Source of the DNA: Gautieria morchelliformis
Taxonomy: Eukaryota > Basidiomycota > Agaricomycetes > Gomphales > Gomphaceae
Assembly (NCBI GenBank): GCA_015179125.1
Contig: WHVA01000006.1
Span: forward strand, 124,001-188,000
Length of the DNA: 64,000 nt
Direction of reading: 5' to 3'
Part shown: positions 48,716 to 59,827 of the stretch, piece by piece
Layout: each line of letters starts with the position of its first letter
Numbering within the stretch: the stretch's first letter is position 1
Made by a program: the position numbers and the translations under genes
Notes under the pieces: generated by a model
What the model saw: the letters and a program-made list of their open reading frames with translations, nothing else
The model's database searches: none
Told to the model about the DNA's origin: nothing

Positions 48716-49303
48716 ATGATATTCAACGCTCTCATCTTTTTCTCGACCCTGGTACTGCTTGCAGGCCGTGCCACCGGCAATGTATTGGCGTCGCATTTTA
48801 ATAACGTGAGCAGCCCAGAGACCGTCGGTACGCCCTCCAACGTAACCAGGCCAACACTGCCCATCGTGCGTGATTCACACTGCGTATTCACCCCGTAACA
48901 CAACCGTATCCCAGAACGGCTCCCTCGGCGGCATTTTATTCTGCCAAGACTGGAACTGGACGAACTGCACGTACACTGTGCAGCCATTGAACACGTGCCT
49001 TGTCATGACGCAGCTCTGGAACGACTCCATCTCAAGCTTAGGCCCGGACAACGGAACCGTCGTACGCAGCTTATTTATCTCAGCACTATGTATGCCGTCT
49101 ACTGACACAAACTCGCGCAGATCATTGGATACACGTACGCACCTGCGTTGTTCGTCTCCCAGATACCCACTGATTTTTATGCCGCTTGCAGCGATACCGA
49201 TTGCCAAGGAAACGAGACAGCACTTGTCTATCCTGGAAGCTCCAACCTCACAAGCATTGGCTGGAACGACCGCATTTCCAGTCTCATAGCCCTCGAGATA
49301 TAG
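48716..49303 (+). CDS. Small secreted protein, beta/gamma-crystallin-like
   Basis: Three exons (48716-48805, 48915-49061, 49121-49303) join to 420 nt, 139 aa. A hydrophobic signal peptide (MIFNALIFFSTLVLLAGRATG) precedes a motif GGILFCQDWNWTNCTY ... NDSISSLGPDNGTV and a second half SDTDCQGNETALVYPG ... WNDRISSLIAL. The paired sheet-strand pattern, with a short Cys-containing motif then a D-x-I-S-S-L close, resembles crystallin-like secreted fungal proteins. N-glycosylation sequons are present (NCT, NDS, NGT, NET, NLT). It is probably extracellular; function unknown. The 109-nt first intron is inferred and could hide a different splice pattern. Confidence 0.65.
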
Positions 49304-49721
49304 CGGCTGCTGCCCACCGCATGCTCCCCAGAGTTCGTGGCTACGGAGTCGCGCTTCTTCCTAATTTGTACAGAACTGTTCCCTCTTCCCAGCCACACTG
49401 GAGAGTTACTAGAGTGTATTTGTGTCCCGTGCTTGTATTTTCAGCCTAGAAGAGATGTAGCGAAGGGTCTTCTCAAAATGTCATCCTAGATTGTCTAGTC
49501 ATAACTTTGAGAAGACTTGTGAAATTGCTTGACGTAACGAAATAAAAAGTTGTCTCAGGGGTAGCTGGGGTCCCATGTGGTGACATTGCAAGATAGATCC
49601 GAACACCGCCAGCTTGTTCACTTCCCGCTCCTTTTGCTTTTCCTGTCTGACTCCACGTCGTTGGCGACTAATCCACTTGACCACCACCAATTCGCCTACG
49701 ACTCCCTCACCACACACGGCG
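49304..49721. other. ROT1 upstream region
   Basis: Between the stop of the secreted gene and the ROT1 ATG I see no supported gene. Confidence 0.5.
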
Positions 49722-50685
49722 ATGCTCACGCTCCCGCTGTTATCCCTCCTCCTCGCCGCACTCCCTGTTCTCGGCCAGACGGGCGGCTCCCAAACACCCA
49801 TCTTATACGACAGCACACACAACGCCACACCCATTACTGGTACATGGAGCACTGGCTCGGGCGCGGTTTCGACGGGCTCTGTGAGCACTCATTATGCGGC
49901 TTTTCGTCCCGTTTCCATTGACCTTGCACGCCACAGGGCTTTGCGAACCCGGTCAACTTCTCCTTCACCTACCCTAAGACCACCGGCAGATCATTCTCCT
50001 TGTGAGCGCCCTTTTTCGTTTGGCCAAAGGCTCAAACGACTTACGCCGTGTCTCCCAAAGCACCGACGACGGGTTCTTCGAGCAGGCGGAATATCGCTTC
50101 TCTTCCAACGCCTCTGACCCGCACTGTATAACAGGCGTCGTCACCTTCCAACACGGCAAATACGACCTCCTGAGCAATGGCTCCATCCTACTCAACCCCT
50201 TCGCCGTGGACGGCCGGCAGCAGGTCCAGGACCCGTGTGCCGCCGTGTCGAACCAGCTCACCCAATGGAACACCACCGTCCTCTTCCTGCAATGGCGCAT
50301 CTTCCCCCTCCCCTCCGGCGGCAACCACCTCAACCTTTACGAGTTCGACGGCACCCCCGTCGCGCCCATGAACCTCATCGCGAACCCCCCGAATATGCTC
50401 CCCACCCAGGTCCTCACCCAGAACTCCTCCGCCGCAGCGGCTGCCGCGTCGAAGCGTGCGCTGAGATTTGAGAAGAGGAACGATGCGCACCGGAATGTGC
50501 TCGTGGCGGGGGGATCGCTGGTCTGGCTGGCCTGGGCGCGCTGCTATCTGTCTTGCTATGAGCAGAGTCCGATGGCTATTGGACTGGACATCGCATTGCA
50601 TTGCATTTTTTTTTATCGTCCGCGTTGTACATCCCGCACGATGACAGATACCCACGTTCCTTTCCATCCCGCGCCAGACATTTGA
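49722..50685 (+). CDS. ROT1: ROT1 ER chaperone, C-terminus frameshifted
   Basis: Exons 49722-49880, 49937-50001 and 50061-50685. The signal peptide MLTLPLLSLLLAALPVLG is followed by ITGTWSTGSGAV, FANPVNFSFTYP, TDDGFFEQAEYRF, FQHGKYDLLSNGSILLNPF, VDGRQQVQDPC and LNLYEFDGTPVAPMNLI, which are the Rot1 family blocks. Rot1 is an ER membrane chaperone needed for glycoprotein folding and cell-wall beta-glucan. After EKRNDAHRNVLVAGG the family ends in a short transmembrane helix. Here the frame instead runs on to a stop at 50685, while the +1-shifted frame gives GLAGLGALLSVLL and a stop at 50559-50561. One G too few in the G6 run near 50508-50513 accounts for it. This is a sequence error or a recent lesion. 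Confidence 0.9.
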
Positions 50686-51055
50686 ACTTCTGTAATCTGA
50701 CTCGTTGCAGTCCGGGATATAGAGCATGTTTTTTTTTTTTCGTATAACTACCTACTTATTATGGCACCCCTTCATACGTGCGTCGCTAATCATTGTTGGA
50801 GCGAGACATGCTGATTATTAGTGTGCGTGCGCCTGTGGGGTTTTCGAACGGAGTAATGCACGCGCGGTACTTGGCGGAATCAACTATTGATTCTGTGATG
50901 GTGATGCAGCCGCCGTGATGCTTGAACTTATAAAAGCCTGGTGCTCACCAGGGACACTCACGCTAGTCGTACACTTGACGTGCACACAGTCCACATTCTT
51001 TTCTACCTTTAGTAATTCCTCGCGCTAGCTCGCTCAAATTCAAGTTCTACTAATA
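50686..51055. other. Spacer and promoter of the two-domain secreted gene
   Basis: No gene seen. A T-rich run sits just after ROT1, and a TATAAAAGCC word lies near 50930, about 125 bp before the next ATG and in a plausible core-promoter position. Confidence 0.5.
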
Positions 51056-52183
51056 ATGAAGTTCGGCACTCCTCTCTCGTTAGCTGTTCTCGTCGTCGCC
51101 GTGTCTTCCGTTCCCGTGCGTCGCAGCGTGGACCCCAATCTCGTACCGGACCTCGGCGCCACGGCGGGCAAGAACCCCACTGGTGAGTCGCAGTGTTCGT
51201 AGAAGGTGTCCAACGCTGAGCGCTCAGCGCAACCCCCTGTACACTGGCAGGCACCGGCGACTGCGACGGTGCTGTAAACGGTGCCAACGGCCAGCCCATA
51301 AAGGTTCCCTGTGCATGCCCGCCTGACAGACAATCGTTCTTAACCGTACGTCCACTCTACGCAGTATTCCACTCCCAGAAGCCTAACACACCTACCTCAT
51401 CCGCAGGCGTTAAACGCCAACGTCGCAGCGGGGCACGCCGTCAACAACCCCTCCGTGTCCGTGTCGTTCCCGACGGACAACAGCATCCCCTCGCAAGACG
51501 CGCGGTTCAACGCGTTTGCGGTCACGCTGCAGAATCTCAACGGGCCCGGGAAGGGGTGCCCCATCGTGTCGACGACGCTCCAGGCGCAGCAGAAGGCCAT
51601 TGACAGTGGCAGCGCACCGCCAGCGCCTGCACCTGCGGCACCCTCTGCTCCTCCTCCTCCTCCTGCACCTGCCCCTGCTCCTTCTGCGGCACCTGCTCCA
51701 GCCGCAGGTGGTGTAGACCCCAACCTCGTACCCGATCTTGGTGCCACCGCGGGCAAGAACCCCACAGGCGAGTGACAACGAGCTCTCTAGGTGATGAACG
51801 CTCAGCTCACTCGTCGTACAGGCACAGGCGACTGCGACGGTGCTGTCAACGGTGCCAACGGCCAGCCCATAAAGGTCCCCTGCGCGTGCCCGCCTGACAG
51901 ACAATCGTTCCTGACCGTACGTCTACCCCACCCATCATTTTACTCACCAGAAGCCTCACAATTTGCCTCTTAACGCAAGGCGTTGAACGCGAACGTCGCA
52001 GCCGGACACGCCGTCAACAATCCGTCGGTGTCGGTGTCGTTCCCGACCGACAACAGCGCCGCCTCCATCAACGCACGCTTTAACACCTTTGCCGTCACGC
52101 TCCAAAACCTCAACGGCCCCGGGAAAGGGTGTCCTATCGTGTCCACGACGCTCCAGGCGCAGCAGAAAGCTCTTACGGGGTGA
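51056..52183 (+). CDS. Secreted protein with two tandem copies of one domain
   Basis: Five exons (51056-51182, 51251-51345, 51407-51767, 51822-51916, 51980-52183) give 882 nt, 293 aa. A signal peptide MKFGTPLSLAVLVVAVSS is followed by domain 1 (DPNLVPDLGATAGKNPTG, DCDGAVNGANGQPIKVPCAC, FAVTLQNLNGPGKGCPIVST). A proline/alanine-rich linker then leads to domain 2, nearly the same sequence with the same internal intron positions. The gene therefore arose by duplicating a three-exon unit. The middle intron (51768-51821) uses a GC donor; its equivalent in domain 1 uses GT. The domain occurs in secreted proteins of Agaricomycetes, but I do not know its function. Confidence 0.82.
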
Positions 52184-52304
52184 AATTGAACATAACAGAC
52201 ACGAGATCATGCCGGATTGCTACTAGTACGCTCTGCGAGCACATATGTACTATGTAGAACCAACGTCAATTCATTCTGAGCATTCGCTGCTCCAGCCTCC
52301 AGCC

Positions 52305-52802
52305 TCACAAGGCACGCCCATTGATCGCCTTCAGTGTCAATTTCTGAACGTCGAGCTCCGGGATGGCGCGCGCGTTCACGGTGAGGATGTTGTGCAGCCT
52401 CGCGTCCGCCTTGGCGAGGATCCCCGAGCCGCACACCGGGCAGAACATATGTGTGACCACCTTTATATTGAACTGGTACTGTGTAAGCTCGGCTTCACTC
52501 CCTTTGGTGAACTTGAAGTCCGTGGCGGGATTGAAGATATATCTAGAGCAGTGAGCAGGAAACGATGATCACCGTTGACCAGCGCATAAGAACAGTTATA
52601 CGTATACGCACATGAGGAGATAACCCCGCTGCGTACATATGCTGCAGTTGCACGACAGGACTTCAAATCCATCCTCCAGCACCGGGTGGCGGCATTCAAA
52701 CTCGAATTTGCCGCAGTGACAGCCGCCCTTATACACTTTGGTCGGCGTATCCGCAGTGCGAGGGGGGATTGGGCTGTTGTTTTGCATTTCACTGAGAGTC
52801 AT
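52305..52802 (-). CDS. GFA/CENP-V domain protein, copy 1
   Basis: Two exons (52612-52802, 52305-52542) give 429 nt, 142 aa. Zinc-binding motifs are in order: CHCGKFEFEC, SCNCSICTQRGYLL, and MFCPVCGSG. This is the glutathione-dependent formaldehyde-activating (GFA/Mss4-like) fold; family members bind zinc and often act on glutathione adducts, but the substrate is not known for this branch. The 69-nt intron falls after GYLL. The frame is intact. It is converging on the secreted gene: its stop lies about 120 bp past that gene's stop. Confidence 0.9.
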
Positions 52803-53134
52803 GGTGAGGTGGAGAACACTCGTGAATTGACCGTGTGGTGGGAGGCCATCATGATGGAATTTAAGTCACTCGGCTGTCAAGGATCATTTTCCTTTTAGAG
52901 AAGATCATATGGTTTAGTCATCATCGCTTGGACGATCAGAGTCACTAGGTAGTGGTCAATCCTAGTCGAACGTGTTTTTTGTCATTATTCATACGTACGT
53001 CCAAGTGTTACGTGGATGTTTTTCTGTTTTTCTGGACCGTAGGTCAGAGGCGAAGAATTCATTCTGATTCAGAGTACTACGGTAGGTCTGGAAACGATGT
53101 AATTGCTTGAGTGGAAGTTCACTGTCTATACTAC

Positions 53135-53340
53135 CACAGGACACTCGTGACTCGATTTTGGTCAAACTACGTACCCGGTGTTTACGCGAGCTCCCTGGCC
53201 GACAGCTGGGATGTGCAGAATGAAAGCAGCGGCAGCATCCAAAGTTCCCATATGGCTACTATCGGTCGCATAGTGCCCAATTTTGGAGAAGGCCTCGTGG
53301 GCCCGGGGCTTGCGTGCCCCTTGTAGCACCTAACTGATGA
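53135..53340 (-). pseudogene. Truncated 3' end of a 2OG oxygenase gene (duplication copy 1)
   Basis: This segment is similar to 56535-56740, the last exon of the oxygenase, including the C-terminal AAAFILHIPA-type sequence. Nothing upstream of it matches the rest of the gene, so only the 3' tail was included in the duplicated block. Confidence 0.8.
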
Positions 53341-54540
53341 TGCTGTTGATGCGTGGACTCGATCTTTGATTGGACGATGATACCAAGGTGTTTCATTCTC
53401 TGTTACCGTCACCAAGGTTGTTGATCGCGACGAGCTGGCAGAAGATTTTCCACCATCTGCGGTAACGGCCTTCCTCCTCGCAGACCTTTTTGATGACGCC
53501 CGAGCATCGTTTAGCCCTTTAAGCTTCCGAAGTCCTATCATCGTGCTTGAGGGTCATTAACTGGCGTCGCGGGAACGTGGCACTTTGGGTCTAGTGTGGG
53601 ACAAGGAGCTGTGACGCAGTGATCATCTCCCGCAGTGCCAAATTCCTTGGCAATCTAGATGAGGTACCTGGAAGGTAACGTGACGATTAAGCTTCAAGTT
53701 CCTTCACGTCGGTGGATGCGATTTCCTTGGCAGAAATGGGTTCATTCTCGAAATAAGTCTCAGCCTGCGCCGCGAGCCTTCCGCCTTAGCTATATCCGTC
53801 GTGATCATCCCATACTGTTGATCCAACAAAAGAATCAGTTTCATCATCGTTCTCAAGAGAGGATAGTTACTGTCGTGGTTTCATTCCTTCTCCATGTCCC
53901 TTCATGTGTATCCTGCCATCGCATGGACCAGCATCCTGGAATGTCAAGACCAAGATTATGGGAATCGCCTGATTGTAGCTGAGGCACCATCTCTGGGCAG
54001 TCCCCGTCCTCGAGTGTTCAATCTTGCGCCCCAGGCGACTATGGAGGCAGATGAGATCCCCGGCGGAACATGTTCGGGTTCTCCAGCTTCGGACGTCCCA
54101 GCATTGGGATGCGACTCTGCCAGTGACGATGAATCGGGTAGTGAATTTAGCGAGTGCCCGACGGCCGGTGAGGATGCTGCTTTGCTCCCTGCGTCGACAT
54201 TCTGGATCGATGAAGACGACGACGACTTGCCTGAGCTCCCTGCAGACTGGTAGCTTGCTGCGGCTTAAATAATTGACTCATATCAATACGTCTCTCTCAT
54301 TTAATATAGTTTTTTCGCCGTCTTCCTCTCCAAAGTCGCTGCAGACAACAACTGATGCCAACTTGAAGCGGCGGAGGCAAGTTCTACTGGCGTAAGATTC
54401 GGAAGCCGCGGGTGCTTCCAGTGCCTATGAGGACATATAGGCGTAAGGACGCATTAGTGAATGAAAGGTAAGCCAGAATAGCCGGGAATGTCAGAGGGTT
54501 GAACTACCCAAGAGATTCGTCACATCAATGCATGTGACAG
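53341..54540. other. Unique segment between the two duplication copies
   Basis: It contains one probable small gene tail at 53894-54253. The rest shows no coding evidence. Confidence 0.5.
53894..54253 (+). CDS. Hypothetical protein with acidic C-terminus
   Basis: This 119-codon frame has a Ser/Glu/Asp-rich tail ending EDDDDLPELPADW. Codon use looks protein-like, but there is no domain. It may be the last exon of a larger gene starting further left. Confidence 0.4.
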   Translation: MSLHVYPAIAWTSILECQDQDYGNRLIVAEAPSLGSPRPRVFNLAPQATMEADEIPGGTCSGSPASDVPALGCDSASDDESGSEFSECPTAGEDAALLPASTFWIDEDDDDLPELPADW

Positions 54541-55147
54541 TGTGCCCCATCGTGTCGACGACGCTCCAGGCGCAGCAGAAGGCCATTGACAGTGGCAGCG
54601 CACCGCCAGCGCCTGCTCCTGCTCCTGCGCCTGCAACTGCCCCTTCTGCGTCACCTGCTCCAGCCGCAGGTGGTGTAGACCCCAACCTCGCACCGGATCT
54701 CGGTGCCACCGCGGGCAAGAACCCCACAGGCGAGTGACAATGAGCTCTCTGCGTGATGAACGCTCAGCTCGGCCATCGTACAGTCACAGGCGACTGCGAC
54801 GGCGCTGTCAACGCAACGGCCAGCCCATAAAGGTCCCCTGCGCGTGCCCGCCTGACAGACAATCGTTCCTGACCGTACGGCCACCCCACCCATCATTTAA
54901 CTCACCAGGTGCCTCACAATTTGCCTCCTGACGCAAGGCGTTGAACGCGAACGTCGCAGCTGGACACGCCGTCAACAATCCGTCGGTGTCGGTGTCGGTG
55001 TCGTTCCCGACCGACAACAGCGCCGCCTCCATCAACGCACGCTTTAACACCTTTGCCGTCACGCTCCAAAACCTCAACGGCCCCGGGAAAGGGTGTCCTA
55101 TCGTGTCCACGACGCTCCAGGCGCAGCAGAAGGCGCTTACGGGGTGA
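54541..55147 (+). pseudogene. Truncated copy of the secreted two-domain gene
   Basis: Similarity to 51559-52183 begins in the middle of the first domain, so the signal peptide and first exons are missing. A 5-bp deletion in the DCDGAVN-coding stretch (near 54812) shifts the frame, and a 6-bp tandem insertion (GTGTCG) lies near 54994. It is not functional. Confidence 0.88.
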
Positions 55148-55268
55148 AAGTGAACGAAACAGACACGAGATCATGCCGGATTGCTACTGGTACGCTCTGC
55201 GAGCACATATGTACTATGTAGAACCCACGTCAATTCATTCTGAGCATTCGCTGCCCCAGCCTCCAGCC

Positions 55269-55780
55269 TCACAAGGCACGCCCATTGACCGTCTTCAGTG
55301 TCAATTTCTGAACGTCGAGCTCCGAGATGGCGCGGGCGTTCACGATGAGGATGTTGTTCACCCTCGGGTCCACCTTGGCGAGGATCCCCGAGCCGCACAC
55401 CGGGCAGAACATATGTGTGACCACCTTTCTTTTGAACTGGTACTGTGTAAGCTCGACTTCGCTCCCTTTGGTGAACTTAAAGTCCGTGGCGGGATTGAGG
55501 ATATATCTAAACAGTCACGGTGAGCAGGAAACGGTGAACACCGTTGACCAGCGCATAAGAACAGTTATACGTATACGCACATGAGGAGATAACCCCGCTG
55601 CGTACATATGCTGCAGTTGCACGACAGGACTTCAAATCCATCTTCCAGCACCGGGTGGCGGCACTCGAACTCGAACTTGCCGCAGTGACAGCCGCCCTTG
55701 TACACTTTGGTCGGCGTATCCGCAGTGCGAGGGGGGATTGGGCTGTTGTTTTGCATTTCGCTGAGAGTTGTGCTGGTCAT
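55269..55780 (-). CDS. GFA/CENP-V domain protein, copy 2
   Basis: Exons 55581-55780 and 55269-55506 give 438 nt, 145 aa. It is nearly identical to copy 1 through CHCGKFEFEC, CNCSIC and CPVCGSG, with three extra residues at the N-terminus (MTSTTLSE) and several changes in the last exon (KVDPRVNNILIV). All zinc ligands and both splice sites are kept. Both copies are intact, so this is a recent duplicate under no obvious decay. Confidence 0.9.
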
Positions 55781-55927
55781 GGTGAGGTGGAGAACACTTT
55801 TGAATTGACCGTGTGATGGAAGGCCACATGATGGAATTTAAGTCACTCGGCTGTCAAGGATCATTTTCCTTTTGGAGAAGCATAATCATATGATTTAGTC
55901 ATCCTCGCTTGGACGATCAGAGTCACT

Positions 55928-56330
55928 GGGTGACTTTCCGTAGCCTTAAATTCCTAAACTCCTGGTTCTAAACCGGCTCCGCGCGATAGCTGTCGAATTT
56001 AGGACCGATTTCGAAACCGTAACACCAAAGCAATGGCGGAAGTGCTCAGACGCAAGCTGTCATCGGCATCCGGCCGGCATGAATAAGTAGGGCAAGAAAT
56101 TGCCACGTTTGGCCAAACCTGTCACTATATCTCATCAAAACGTCACATTTTTGGTTTAGGAAGCAGCAAATAGGTTAGAGCAGGGGTGCTCTAGATTTTT
56201 GGTTTAAAACATTAATTTCCGTCATAGCGGACTTGTAAAACGCTTCCCTGTCATCGGCTAGTACTCGGCTCGATGTTCCGCGACGTTTAGAACATGGAAT
56301 TTAGGAATTTAGCTCTACGGAAAGTCACCC
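55928..56330 (+). mobile_element. MITE, 403 bp, with empty site in duplication copy 1
   Basis: The terminal inverted repeats GGGTGACTTTCCGTAG...CTACGGAAAGTCACCC are perfect over 16 bp, and the element is flanked by ACT (55925-55927 and 56331-56333). The paralogous locus in copy 1 (about 52944) reads CACTAGGTAG without the insert, the pre-insertion state. The 3-bp duplication and GGG-starting repeats suggest a PIF/Harbinger-driven MITE. Confidence 0.92.
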
Positions 56331-56569
56331 ACTAGGTAGTGGTCAATACACCCTAGTCGACCGTGTTTTTTGTCATTATTCATACGTACGTCCAAGCCGT
56401 TACGTGGACGTTTTTCTGTTTTTCTGGACCGTACGTCAGAGGCGAAAGATTTATTCTGATTCAGGGTACTACGGCAGGTCTTTAACGGAACGATGTAATT
56501 GCTTGAGTGGAAGTCCACTGTCTATACTACCACAGGACACTCGTGAGTCGATTTTGGTCAATTGACAAA

Positions 56570-58009
56570 CTACCCGGTGTTTGCGCGAGCTCCCTGGCCG
56601 ATAGCTGGGATGTGCAAGATGAAAGCAGCGGCAACATACAGGGTTCCGACAGCCGGTTCGTTACCGTAGGTCGCATAACACCCACTGTTGGAAAAGGCCT
56701 CACGGAGGGGTTTGCGTGCCCCTTGAAAGTTCAGTGTTAGACAGGTCGTGCGCGCAGCGGCAGACAGCAGCTTACATATAAGGTCACGGTCCAGGCGGGC
56801 GTCATAAATATATTGTTCCGACACCTCATCTTCTCCCTCCATCCACATATAGTCGCCGTCGTAAAACTTGACCTTCGCAGGATCGGAGGTGAACATAATT
56901 TCCCGGTCATGTTTTCCTACTCGGCGCGTAGGGCCGAATTCGTCATAATCAGGATACTCATTATATTCCTCGTAGACCTCGTAAGGCGTATGAACGCCAC
57001 GAAGTTCCATGGTTAGCCCTGATGCTAATAAAACACGATGCAGTGCTGCATCAGAACCTTTGAGATGACTGGCAAATGTTTCCAAGAGGCTCTGGGAACT
57101 GATCGGGTACGCATGGGAAAGCCCTACTGCTACTTTGCCTCCCTGGGGCAAGAAGTCCTTGTTGTTCAGAGCAGCCTTGAAATCCGTGTAGAAGAAGACT
57201 CATGCCGTCCATTACAGAGGCACCTGATGGGGCTGTTTCTTTGGAGGTAAAGATATCATACGCGAGCGTAACTCTCGTTCCAGACTTGACAGGAAGGACC
57301 TCATGCTCAACGTCGGAGAACAGAAATGCCCATGGCAACGCCATTCGGTCTTGCAAACTAGTAGAGCAGGTTGTGCCCCATTCAAACAGGACTTGTTTCC
57401 CTTCATGGCTGACGCGCAAGTCGCCCCCTTCGAACGGTATGGGCAGCGCTACTACGAGGGTCCCAATGTGGCGAGCAGACTTGGGCGTGTCACGGTGAGG
57501 CTTAAAAAATCCCCCCACGGTATACGCATTGAGCTTGTAAAGGTCTGCCACGAGGCCGCTGCTTGAGGTTCTGGAAGACGTCAGAGCCGAAATACTTGCC
57601 AGAACACCACTTTCATTCAAAATATCCATAGTGAGCGCAAAGGTGCCTTGCTGCAACTCCCGTGCGAGACGGTAGGACTCATCAAACACAGTTTCACTTC
57701 CACGCCCATGCGAAGATGGAACACACGCTTCAAGCAATTGCTGCATCTTGTCCGTCCTCGTTGGGGGAAGTTCAAGACTAATCATGGATGTGGTGCTCAA
57801 TGAACCAGAAATTTGCATACTACTATATTCTCATACCTGTGAGCATGACCTCCATCTCCTTTGTAGAATATGCAAGGTTTCTGTTCAGCATGAAGTTGAA
57901 TGACACCGCCACAACAAAACTGAGATTCTGTCTTGGTCAGACTTTCAACGAGATCCTTGAGGACGTGCTTGTCCACGGGCGTGAGAGATGGCTTGTTCAT
58001 GCTTGTCAT
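56570..58009 (-). CDS. 2OG-Fe(II) oxygenase (prolyl-hydroxylase-like), possible frameshift
   Basis: Exon 1 is 57837-58009 (ATG at 58009; another at 58000) and intron 57778-57836. The core has DLYKLNAYTVGGFFKPHRDTP, giving the H-x-D iron ligands, then GTLVVALPIPFEGGDLRV, and SDVEHEVLPVKSGTRVTLAY, giving the distal His and the 2-oxoglutarate-binding Arg. The frame then shifts around 57205-57215 (TCTTCTTC repeat): TSKETAPSG continues out of frame into FYTDFKAALNN and LPQGGKVAVGLSHAY. This is a probable one-base indel. The C-terminal region runs to the stop at 56570. Substrate unknown. It is either inactive or affected by an assembly error in the short repeat. Confidence 0.82.
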
Positions 58010-59827
58010 GATCCGGGATGTAGAGTAAAATTTGCTTTCACTTAGGGGGTCAAGAATTCCTTGGACCGAGAGGCGTGACTTAAAAGCAGCAGTGAGCACC
58101 GGCGCCTACCGCATCAGGCAAACCGCGCGGCGCCGGTGTGACATTATCACACATGGTTACAATGGCCATACCGGACCCAGGAATACGCACTGTGGTGATC
58201 GATGCCAATAGATTGCCTTCTAGTCTCATAGCGCCAGGTCATGGCAAGCTGCGTGACATCTTTATGTCTCGTGATTAAGGGGTATATTTCTGGCCTCACT
58301 ATGCTCATATATGATCACTGTTGCAATTCCGGGCGCGCCCGACTTCCAAACATCTCAAGACCTCACTTGCTAACGCTTTTTCAATCATCCCATATATTAC
58401 TAATACATGTACACCAGTTAGTCCCCCTGGAGATGAGAGACCTGCGTGGAAATTAACACCTCCTGCCGTGACCGGCACAAGTTCAAACTACTGTATCACG
58501 TGATGCTTTGCATCAGACCTATAAGTCGGACACGGACATGTCTCTTTCTCTATACCCGAACCCCCTCATTGCAACCCACCATGCCCTTATCATCAAGCTC
58601 CCGACAAAGCACAGCTCATCCAGGCTCCATCCTCATCAGAGGAGGGCCGGTTCACACTTGCCAACCATGCAATCCACCGCTACCTCCCGCAACTTCAAGT
58701 TGCAGTGGTAACATGCGATTCTCCTCCCCATATGAGTGAACTCATATGGGGTTGAGAATCGCATGCTACCACTGGACCTGTTATGCCATGAGCGAGTGGT
58801 CCAGCGACGCGAAGCATTGTTGAGATGGTCGAAAGGGTATGTGACCCGTTGAGTGTGCTGGGAATTGACTGACACTTCATTAGAGCAACATTTCCCAATG
58901 CACATGGATATTTTGAGCTGAAAAGTGACACTGTTATGGGCAGATGCTGGTGCAATTGGAAGGCTTGGAGTATGCCTTGAGGGTCCATGTGTCTATACTG
59001 TAGTGTATTGTAACAGTCGCTACTTACTTGGTTGATATATATCTTCCATTGCCTGTCTTCGTGGTCATTTCTTCATTATTAAATACCACTGGTGATAATC
59101 ATGGTCGGTACAGACCAAAGTGGCCGCCCATGGGTCCTGATGGCTATACTGCGGACATGTGCTATCAGCATGATACCCTATGGCCCCCGCATGGCCGTTG
59201 GGTATCCCGTTGTTATCATGCTCTGGGATGACATTTTAGCTCTTATTGCCATTCCATATATTATAATATCACTACAATCAATTGTAGTTTCTGCGCAGTT
59301 TCCCTGATGCGGGGCCGAACTTCAGCCTTTTAGTGGACAACACCTGCGGTTGACTACAGTGTTTATGCTTGCTAATAATTATCAAATATGATAAGAATTC
59401 TTAGGGACCTGTGATATAAATGCCAGAAAAGTTGATATATACTAGTGTAATTAGTGCTAGGGTGAACATGTGAACACGTGACTGATGCGTGGGGTCTTGT
59501 CTTCCCTGCCACCATGCCAGTCAGCCACTCGAAGACACATCTGGTCTCAACAACTCTAATCCCATTCCTTCTGGCATCTCGACCATTGCTTCCCAATGCC
59601 ACCAACAATCTCAGTGACCTTGATGATCTCAAAAGCCACACATACCCCCTTGTCCAAACAGCCACAGGGGCTCTTTGCAAGCCAATACAGAGGCCACATC
59701 CTGAGACCGGAGGCCATCGCATCACATAGGTATCAGTGAAGCAGAATGTATTTGGAGGTTCTGGTAAGCAACTTCACATGTTTGTCTTGGAATTATTGCT
59801 GAATTTGCCTCGCACTGAAGGTTTACC
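58010..59827. other. Gene-poor region with two inverted repeats
   Basis: A GC-rich hairpin (CACCGGCGCC at 58097-58106 with GGCGCCGGTG at 58129-58138) lies just upstream of the oxygenase start. A larger hairpin is at 58690-58780. Open frames in this region are short and motif-free. Confidence 0.5.
58690..58780. repeat. Hairpin / inverted repeat with ~43-bp arms
   Basis: The left arm GTGGTAACATGCGATTCTCC...CATATGAGT and right arm ACTCATATGGGG..GAGAATCGCATGCTACCAC are near-perfect inverse complements with a loop of only a few bases. Confidence 0.85.

Noticed and set aside
50188-50727. 179-aa minus-strand ORF opposite ROT1
   Set aside because: It is a GC-rich antisense shadow of the conserved ROT1 coding exon.
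58097-58138. tRNA or structured RNA at the GC-rich hairpin
   Set aside because: There are only two 10-bp arms with an unstructured loop, and no tRNA box or other conserved RNA features.
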